From assembly GCA_037349315.1 (NCBI GenBank), contig JBAIAC010000007.1:6262001-6326000 (forward strand): a stretch of 64,000 nt of DNA, given 5' to 3'. The stretch is from Chelydra serpentina. Its lineage: Eukaryota; Chordata; Testudines; Chelydridae. Positions 55,991-64,000 of the stretch are shown here, piece by piece. Every line of letters begins with the position of its first letter. The stretch's first letter is position 1. Made by a program: the position numbers and the translations under genes. The notes under the pieces were generated by a model. It was not told the DNA's origin. It worked only from the letters and a program-made list of their open reading frames with translations, and did not search any database.

Positions 55991-58084
55991 CAGAGTACCT
56001 GGGCACCTGTGCTATGCATTCCCCATGTTAGAGGTGGCCAGGTGACCTTTGGACCTCTTGGAGACAACTTCTGTTAAAAACCTACCAGAGGATCTCCTCT
56101 CACCTCACACCCTATTCTATTCTAGCTGGGTTCTTCTACCAACCTTTCCTATTATACTACACTGCCCAGAACACCAACTTTACGATGACTCTGATTCAGC
56201 ACATGCTTAGCTTTAAGCACATGCCTCGATCCATCCTGATTCAGCAAAACACTTAAGCAGGAGCTTAGCTTTAAAACACGTTGAAGTCCTTTTGAACTCT
56301 GCTTAAGTTCTTTGTTGAATCAGAGTCTGGGAGCCCAATTCCAGACCTTATACAGGCAAAACTCCCATTGATTTCAGTAGGAACCTCTCTTTCTCGATAG
56401 GTCAGACCCACAGTATTGTAGTAGCCGGTTTTACGTTTTTGAAAGTACTCCAACTAGGAGCTGGTGTGGCAAAACACTTATTCACTTAACACAACCAGCG
56501 AGGTGGTCTCTAAATAGCGAGTGATATCTGGTCTCCCTGACAGTTTGCTTTAGGCCTATTATTTCTTAATACATTTCACTCCCATGATACTTTTTTTTTT
56601 ACACCATCAGAGGAGGAATGTTTCCTGAAGATGGTGTATCATTAGATGAAGGACAAAATTAGTTGCTAATCCTCCTGCTGCTGTTATTGGCTGGCAGAGC
56701 AATATTCACGTGGGACGTGATTGAGTCATAAGTAGTGATCTGGAAAACAATGTTTCCAAAGCCAAACGCGGGGACGATTTGCTTCTCCCAGCCGCATTCT
56801 GTGGAGCGTCTGTACAGCCCGACTGCTGAGAGCTATGTAGAGCTTGGCTGCCTCTTTAGTACTTTCTCACCTGCTGCCCGTCACATTAACTGACCCTCTC
56901 TGTGTATCTGGCAGTGGGATCATTCCTTCATTTCCCCCTCCCCCCACACCCAGTGAAATGGCCTCTCTGTTTTAAAGTAAAATTGGTATTTCACTGACCT
57001 TTGCAGCCTTCTGCATGGGCACACACTCACCGTTCCTCTCCCTGTAGCCAGAGCAGCCCCTGTGTTACACTCCCGGCTCCACCCCTTGTGTCTCACAGCT
57101 GGGCTACTGCCTCCTTCACCTTTGTATTAGGTGGGGCTGCTTAGCTGCCCCATGGCCTCTGTGAGGTCACTGGTATGGTCACCCCCTGTATTTGGTGGGG
57201 CTGCTTAGCTGCCCCCCTAGGTCTCTGTGAGGTCATTGATATACTCGCTCTCTGCTCACCTGCCCTATCTTTTAGCACTTGTATGGCAGATAAGCTTATA
57301 TTCCCTTGGAGAAATGATGAGGGCCTGACTGTAATCTGTACTCCCAGTGGTTAGCAGGCACTTATACAAGTAGCTTCTATTGACTTCAGAGGGACTATCC
57401 ACCTGCGTTCAGTGCTCACCAACATAAGTGAAGGATGTGGAATTGTGCTCCGCGGGTCAGAATCTGTTCCCACCAAAGTCACTGGGAGTCCTGCTGTATG
57501 TGAGAACTTGCTGATTGGGAGGGGAAAGCCCCTCAAGGCAGACATTGTCCTTGGACAGCAGGACAGGAGAGCATTTGGCTAGGCTAACCCAACCCATGTA
57601 TCATGTACATCCTTAGAGATGTTTCAAGTGAAGTTGCTCCGCCCTAGATTTACCACCTCGATCGCTTGGTGTGCACAAGCTCTTTGACTGCGAGGCGGCT
57701 GTTCTGTTTTTGTCTTAGAATCATAAAAGTAAATCAGCCGCTGGTGAAGGATTTAAGATGCCGTCCAGTGCTGCTCTCCAAAGCCCCGTGTTTTCAGTGA
57801 GTTTGAGAAACACAAGACGATGCAGAGACGCTGGGCTTGCTTTCAGTTCGGTGCGATAAACAAGAAGTGACAGATGGCTCTCGTCTGTTGAGTGCTGACT
57901 GTCCTTTAACACAGAAACCTGTCGCTGACTCTGGACCGCACAGAAAAACAGGAAAACTGGGAATGGAGATGGCTTTCTTTGAAGGGCTTGCAAAATGCCA
58001 TGGTTTTTTAAAGGTGACTGTAAGGGATTAAGGGGGAGGGGGAAGGGCTTGTTGACCTTTTTCATCTTTAGGATGTATAAAGTA
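55991..58084. other. Unannotated upstream flank
   Basis: Old-repeat cores with CCCATTGATTTCAGTAGG occur at 56330-56400 and CTATTGACTTCAGAGGG at 57375. A short direct repeat (GGTGGGGCTGCTTAGCTGCC) occurs at 57131 and 57194. The minus frame 57721-58065 (114 codons) has no domain I know. Confidence 0.4.
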
Positions 58085-58330
58085 TGCCTGAGGTTTTGCT
58101 TTTCAGATTGTCCCCTCTGTGTTTTTACCTTGGCAATATTATTATTATTATTATTAATTATTGATTTGTATTAATGTGGTGAGGCCCTAGTCACAGAGCA
58201 GACCCCATTGTGCTAGGCACCACACAAAGACAGTCCCTGCCCCGATGGGCTTACAAGCTAAGTACAAGACAAGAGCCATCAGATGGCTACAGACAGACTG
58301 ACAGAGGCATGCCAAGAAACAATGAGGCAA
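58085..58330. repeat. Interspersed repeat ending in an (ATT)n run
   Basis: TATTATTATTATTAATTATT followed by CCATTGTGCTAGGCACCAC, GACAGTCCCTGCCCCGATG and AACAATGAGGCAATATTG is a common amniote repeat I cannot classify. Confidence 0.55.
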
Positions 58331-59148
58331 TATTGATCGGCAGTGGCCTTTGCACATTGGCAGCCTAGTCTCGGGAATGCCAAATTGAGTCTTCCGTGGT
58401 TTTTCCAGGACCTCTGTGGGAGGTCTCAGCAATGTTTGCCATAAACGCTAACACCTTAACTGAAGGGACGTGGGTGATAAATCTTGAACAAAGACTTTCT
58501 TTATCCAAAATGCTAATTAGGCCTTTGAGTTTAATAAGCGAAACCCAAAGGCTAAAGGCCAGCTCTGGGGAGTAAAGAGGCCTAAAGCGTTCCATGCAGG
58601 TGGATGAGGAGCATGCAGAGGCTAGGGCTCTCCATAGCACCTACTAGCATTCGGACCAGCACAACTGGGCCAGTGCACTGGCCAATGTACATTGCCCCAA
58701 TTATAGGGCTTGCACAGGAACAGTCTGCCTGGAAAGCTGTAGGGTGGGGGGGGCAAGAGACAGATTGTTTTTCTCCGAGTCTCGATTTTCTTCCCAATCT
58801 GCTCCATGCATGGGACCCAGCCTAGCAAAGCCACAATTTAGCCAAGATTCTTTTCAACTGACTAAGAAAACCCTTCTCCTCTCATTTGCTCCGATTTTGC
58901 TCTTTTGGCTCTTGCTCGCTAGTCTTCACTGGGGCAGGTCCAGAGCTGGTGTATATTGTCCTAGCTCCATTGCCTCCAATAGCAGTGTATTACGCCAGCC
59001 CAAGACCTGCGCCCTCCAGCCCAGACAGGCCTGATTTCTCACGTAAAAACACGAGCCAAAACTAAAATCTTTAACAAAGCACCCATCTAGTCAGCCAACC
59101 TTGCAGCCTTCTTTAGCCATCATAAAGAATCAACACAGGGATTGAAAC
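58331..59148. other. No gene recognised
   Basis: Includes an old-repeat core (AGCTCCATTGCCTCCAATAG) near 58963. The frames at 58582-59034 are unsupported. Confidence 0.4.
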
Positions 59149-59842
59149 CAGTAGCGTAGCCGGGGGGGAGCAGGAGGAGCGGCCGCTCCCTCTGTGAGGA
59201 GAAGTGGCGCCGCCTGAGCCCCGCTGCCGGAGCCGGGCTCGGGCGTCACTTTAAAAGGCCCACGGGCGGCTCCCCGCAGCTGCAAGAGCTGCGGGCCTTT
59301 TAAAGCGCCCCCGCCCCAGCCCTGCTGCCGGAGCCTGGATGGGGGGGGGGGCACTTTAAAAGGCCCCTCGCCACCCCCCCCCAGCCCTGCTGCCGGAGCC
59401 TGGATGGGGGGGGCACTTTAAAAGGCCCCTCGCCACCCCCCCAGCCCTGCTGCCGGAGCCTGGATGGGGGGGGCACTTTAAAAGGCCCCTCGCCACCCCC
59501 CCCCAGCCCTGCTGCCGGAGCCGGGCTCAGGCAGGGATTTAAAAGGCCCGCGGTTCCCTTTTAAGTCCCTGCCCGAGCCCCGCTGCCAGAGCCGGGCTTG
59601 GGTGGGAGGGGCGCTTTAAAAGGCTCGCGGCTCCTGCAGCCGCGGGGAGCCACGGGCCTTTCAAAGCTCTGCCGGAGCCCCGCTGCCGGAGCTCCAGCGG
59701 CGCTTCAAAGGGCCTGGGGGCTCCGCAGCGGCTGGAGCCCCGGGCCGTTTAAAGCGCTGCCGGGTGAGTACAGGGGGAGCGGGGAGGCCCCTTTTTATAG
59801 CGCCGCCGCTCCCCCTGTGCTCCAGACCTGCCTACGCTGCTG
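59149..59842. mobile_element. hAT-like element, 694 bp, with minisatellite
   Basis: CAGTAGCGTAGCCGGGG and CCTGCCTACGCTGCTG form short inverted ends. The flanks match weakly (five of eight). Between 59325 and 59520 a unit of about 65 bp (CCCAGCCCTGCTGCCGGAGC, GCACTTTAAAAGGCCCCTCG) is repeated three times almost exactly. Confidence 0.55.
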
Positions 59843-60229
59843 AGGAAAACACGTTTTTCTTTTCCCTTCCTGGTCTGCTTTAAAGCTCTTTGAACGACCA
59901 GCAGGTGCAGGTTTCTGATCTGCACCCAAATCCCCTACTTTTACATACACAGACATACCCACCAAGGGCCGGATTCCAATCCCACATCGGCCAGCGAGGA
60001 AGCATTGCCAAGTAGCCTCAAAAATGCCCCCATGCCAAATCCTAGGAGATATTGAGCACTCAGTATCTGGTCCCACATAGATGGGAACAACACGAATAGA
60101 GCGCTCCGAAATCTGTCACGTGAGACAGTCTGAAAATGGTCAAACTAATACGAGAGGAGATGTGTTGGGTGCATTTGACCATCCTGGCAACATCTAATAG
60201 CTCTGGGCTGAGAGACAATAGTCTGTAAC

Positions 60230-60651
60230 CAGGGCCGGCTCTAACTTTTTTTCCGCCCCAAGAAAAAAAAAAACCCCCAAGCGCTGCCCCATCAAAACAA
60301 CCCCCCCCCCAGCACCCACAAAAACACCTCCCCAGCCCCCCAGTGTTGCACCGCAAACAACCCCCCCTCTCTCCAGCGCCTCTCCCTGCCAGAGCCGGGG
60401 GAGGGCGGCAAGCCCGACCGCGGCCCCTCTCTCCCGGCTGGCTGGAGCACCGGTGGGAGGGCGGCAAGCCCGGCCGCGGCCCTGCTCTCCTGGCCGGCCG
60501 GCCGAAACAAACCCACTCCTCCCTCCAGCGCCACCCTGCCCCAGTATGTTTAAAAAAAAAAAAAAAAAAAAACCCCACACCTGAGCGCCGCCCCCCCGAA
60601 GGTGCCGCCCCAAGCATGTGCTTGGTAGGCTGGTGCCTGGAGCCGGCCCTG
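60230..60651 (+). mobile_element. GC-rich hAT MITE, 422 bp, copy 4
   Basis: The ends CAGGGCCGGCTCTAAC and CCTGGAGCCGGCCCTG have perfect 8-bp TSDs TCTGTAAC (60222-60229 and 60652-60659). An internal run of about 22 A lies near 60550. The overlapping frames of up to 212 codons on the minus strand run across it and are not genes. Confidence 0.92.
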
Positions 60652-60867
60652 TCTGTAACTGTATATAAGCAGGGTCTGAATGAGCTCTCCCCTGACATCT
60701 AGTGAGGAGCTGGGGAAGAGAACTGCAGGAGCCGACTTGTTTGCATGGACACACCCACGCTGTCTGGGTGTGCTGCCTGGGTGCTCAGCCTGATGAGACT
60801 GCTTTGCCCAAATGATCACTTTTGGCTCGTGTTGGATCACAAATCACCGTTATTGGGGCAGGGGTAC

Positions 60868-61817
60868 TAAAGGGTTATTATCCTTGTTGTGTGAATCAAG
60901 GGTGGCAGAACTCTGCTTGACATGCCCTGATTTAGGGAATCACCCTCAACTAAAGAGCACTTGCTAGGTAGGGGACAAGGGTGCCATAGTGAAGTTGAGA
61001 GAGGGTGGGGATAGGTACTTGTATGTGGTGGTGGGGGTCCTAGGTACTATTTGACCTGTTCTCTCTCCCTCCTGTGTAATAACAGTGCTGATTAAGACTC
61101 AATTGAGAGTCTTGTTACATGACTATATAGCTAAAATCACTGATAACCAGCCATAAGCATTAGGGATAGTGTCTCTGATGCATAAAGCTGCCCAGTCTGC
61201 ACTAGCAGTGAGGCTTCTCCACTGAGAGCTGTGTTAAGTGGTGGGACCTCAAGACATCCCATAGGGCGCAGAGTGGGGTGGAGCAGCGAGTGACTGGCAG
61301 GGCAGCTGATACCACAGCGAGCACCTGGACAGCAGAGCGAGCAAGGTGCCCTCCCCCCGCCCTGCCGGGTGGGAGGTGAAGTTACGCAGATGCACCTCTG
61401 AGTCTTCACTGACCACGGACAACAACTGTGAGTGGGGTGGAGAGAGAAGGGAGGGGCACATTAAAGGAACTTTTGGTTGGTGGACTTAAGAACCTGAGGC
61501 AAAGGGACACTGCCCAGCATACTCTGGGGTGGTTCTTTTGCTCGTGGTTTTATGTTTATGAATCCTGCTGGCAGCATTTTCCCAAATTAATGTTGGGTGA
61601 CTTCCCTCCTTTTATTAAAAGTTTTTCTACCCTCAGACTCTGTGCTTGCGAGAGGGGAAGTATTGCCTCTTAGAGGCGCCCAGGGGTGGTGTGTAATTGT
61701 CCCAGGTTACTGGGTGGGGACTCGAGCTGGTTCTGTGTTGTATTGTTGAAGAGGAACCCCTAGGTATTGAACCTGGCCCTGGTTGCTGCTGACTCCAACT
61801 GGCAGACGGGTTACGTG
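60868..61817 (+). mobile_element. LTR-like repeat
   Basis: TATTAAAAGTTTTTCTACCC, GAGGGGAAGTATTGCCTC and GTATTGAACCTGGCCC are phrases of an LTR common in turtle genomes. The borders are approximate and no TSD was identified. Confidence 0.35.
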
Positions 61818-64000
61818 TATCAGAGAAAAGGGCACAAATGTTACCCATTATGGAGAAGATACTCTGCCAATTTGAGTGTCTCAGCTCTCTGGACAGGACA
61901 AGCACTGAAAGGTCTGACCACTGGGTGAGAAATACTTTATTGGCCAGGAAAGCTACTTGTTAATACATATAGGCTATAGATTGTGAGTTGCTTTTTTCTT
62001 TTACCTGTAACATTGTTTCCAAATCCTTACTTTTATTGGAATCTTTCTCTCAAGCTCTGTTAAATAAATTTCAATTTGGTTTTACTATAGCTAAGTGCCT
62101 TGTGCTCAGGAGAGTGTTGCACTGAGGTGAAACAAACCAGAAAGCAGGGTGCTCTGTTTCCAAGGAGACAGCAGATTGGGGTACATTTTGGGTGTCCAGG
62201 AGATCAGGGACTGGGCACTCCAGTGTAAGAAGGTGGGGTGTGCTAATTGCTAGGCTGCAGAGGGAAAGAACAGCACTCACGAAGCCTGGAGTGGAGCATT
62301 GGTGTTGCCAGCAGTCAACCGTTGGTGTTCCCCCGAGATCTCATCCACTGGGTTCCATAAGAACTCAGTTTGACTCCAGTCTCGTCACTCAGGTTCATTT
62401 ATGTGGCGTACAGCAAAGCTACTGTGATGGGCTATACCAGTGGTTTGCAAAGTGCAGGTCACGACCCAGTACTGTTAAAAGTCCCGTCGGCGGTGCTGCC
62501 CAGCTAAGGCAGCTAGTCCCTACTGGTTCTGACACCGCGCTGTACCCCGGAAGCGGCCAGCAGCAGATCTAGCTCCTAGGCAGAGGGGCCAAGGGCCTCC
62601 ATGCTCTGCCCCCGCCCCGAGCACCAGCTCCGCACTCCCATTGGCTGGTTCCCAGCCAATGGAAGTTGGGGGGTGGTGCCTGCGGGTGAGAGCTGCGCAA
62701 AGCCGCTTACACACCTCCACCTAGAAGCTGGACCTGCTGCTGGCCGCTTCCAGGGCGCAGCGTGGTCCACGGTGCCGGGACAGGCAGGAAGCCTGCCTTA
62801 GCCCCCCGCTGCACCACTGACCGGGAGCCAACTGAGGTAAGCCTGCGCCCCAAACCCACGCCCCAATCCCCTGCCCCAGCCCTGAGCCCCCCCCCAAACT
62901 CAGAGCCCCCTCCTGCACCCCAAACGCCTGATCCCCAGCTCCACCACAGAGCCTACACCCCCAGCCCAGAGCCCTGACCCCAACCCCCTGCCCCAGCCAT
63001 GAGCCCCCCCCAAACTCAGAGCCCTCTCCTGCACCCCAAACCCCTGATCCCCAGCTCCACCACAGAGCCTACACCCAGAGCCCTGATCTCCTCCCACACC
63101 CCAACCTCCTGCCCCAGCCTAGAGCCCCTCCCACACCCTGAACCCCTCATTCCTGGCCCCACCCAGCAGCCCTCACCTGCACACCCCAACTCTCTGCCCC
63201 AGCCCTGAGCCCCTCCCACACCCCAAATCCCTCATCCCCAGCTCTATTGGGTCACGGGCATCAACAATTGTCTTCAACTGGGTCGCCAGAAAAGAAGTTT
63301 GAAAACCACTGGGCTATACAAACCCCACACTGGGCCGGGAGGCAGTAAAGAACAGTACTGGGACCAGCTAGCCCCGCCCCTGCAACACTGCAGAGCATGC
63401 TCCAGCTGGAGAAGAGGTTGAAAAGGGAGCAGCCCAGCTCAGAACGGGGAGGCTGGGGAGGAGGGAAGACCTGCCCTGAAGGCTCCTGACAAGGGTGCCG
63501 GAGGAGTGTCCTTGAAGGAATAAGACTATGTACCGGAGCTGGTTGGGGCTGATGGTTTGGCTGGCTTTTCTGTTCTGTTCTGTTCTTTTCTTCTTATCTT
63601 GGCCTGGATGCTGGGAGAGGAAAGCAGCAGTAGGAAATGACCCAGAAAGGGTAACTCACAGGGCACCTTTGGGGGCCAGACTCTGTTGACCCTCCTAGGG
63701 CCCTGGATCAGAATATGGTGGAGTGGGTGGACCCGTGATCCCCTGGCACTGCCCCCACTACAGAAGGGACCCAAACCACCTGCCTACCTCACCGGAACGC
63801 TCATGAAAGGAAGACCGGGACTGCAAGACTTACCCATCAAGAAGGGGCACAATGTACACTAACCACTAGGTTACCTAACCCACCAAGAACTCGGTTACAG
63901 CTACGCTGAGTTGCTCTGACTCGTGCGTAGGGGTCGGTATAGGACGTACCACACATCCAACGTTACATGGCAACCCTTTTCCTTTGTATACATTTACCCA
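61818..64000 (+). other. Probable further LTR or retroelement sequence, interrupted
   Basis: CTGTTAAATAAATTTCAATT (62058-62077) looks like an LTR polyadenylation region. The sequence resumes after the hAT insertion at 63312. No coding domain was recognised, and the right border lies beyond the window. Confidence 0.3.
62438..63311. mobile_element. hAT (Charlie-like) element, 874 bp, with C-rich minisatellite
   Basis: CAGTGGTTTGCAAAGTG and AGTTTGAAAACCACTG are inverted ends with perfect 8-bp TSDs GGCTATAC (62430-62437 and 63312-63319). From about 62850 to 63240 a unit of roughly 100-120 bp (CCTGATCCCCAGCTCCACC, AGAGCCTACACCC, CCCTGCCCCAGCC) is repeated three to four times. Confidence 0.88.

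Noticed and set aside
54671..56045. Several Pro/Ser-rich frames of 100-200 codons
   Set aside because: They lie in the GC- and G-rich core of a hAT element and are composition artefacts.
58187..58432. 81-codon minus-strand frame
   Set aside because: It lies mainly in a common interspersed repeat (58085-58330).
60060..60754. Minus-strand frames of 212 and 186 codons
   Set aside because: They run through the hAT MITE 60230-60651, including an A run read as poly-Phe; no domain and no splice support.
53000..64000. 3' exons of KIF6, the neighbour expected from vertebrate gene order
   Set aside because: I could not recognise any KIF6 peptide or splice-flanked coding segment by eye. A translated search against KIF6 would decide.
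1..64000. CRISPR arrays, prokaryotic operons, phage or plasmid features
   Set aside because: None is present. Splice sites, SINEs, LINEs and a K2P channel show this is vertebrate nuclear DNA.

Overview
The window reads as nuclear DNA of a reptile, most likely a cryptodiran turtle. The main evidence is the repeat set: tRNA-derived SINEs with a CR1-like tail (three nearly full copies and one broken copy), CR1 LINE 3' ends, Penelope-like tails, and many hAT and PIF/Harbinger DNA elements with intact target-site duplications (TSDs). There are no operons, CRISPR arrays or bacterial features. Species-level identity is inference.

One protein-coding gene is supported: a two-pore-domain potassium (K2P) channel of the TALK group, best matched to KCNK16. 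It lies on the minus strand from 52787 (ATG) to 37421 (stop) in five coding exons: 52593-52787, 49221-49341, 45294-45460, 42766-42934 and 37421-37746. Every intron is GT-AG, the phases are 0,1,0,1, and the joined frame is 325 codons with no stop. Both pore loops (TIGYG and TIGFG) and four membrane segments are present. The cysteine usual in the TALK extracellular cap is replaced by histidine.

Layout. 1-5.2 kb: a decayed Harbinger transposon apparently broken up by an endogenous-retrovirus fragment (3' LTR, polypurine tract, possible env membrane anchor), a MITE and two hAT elements. 5.2-37 kb: apparently intergenic, with hAT, PIF, pogo, Penelope, CR1, MIR-type and SINE insertions separated by unannotated DNA. 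37.4-52.8 kb: the KCNK16 gene, whose introns hold two LTRs, CR1 pieces, MITEs, and a SINE with a Penelope tail inside it. 52.8-64 kb: upstream flank with large GC-rich hAT elements carrying minisatellites, and LTR-like repeats. In other vertebrates KIF6 is the neighbour expected on this side, but I could not recognise any KIF6 exon.

No new protein system was found. The observations most worth checking are the missing cap cysteine, the GC-rich hAT MITEs that grow internal minisatellites, the PIF MITE with a near-loopless perfect hairpin, the hammerhead-like core in a Penelope-type tail, and repeat pairs placed so that recombination would remove KCNK16 exon 5 or exon 1. Most long open frames are chance frames in GC-rich repeats.
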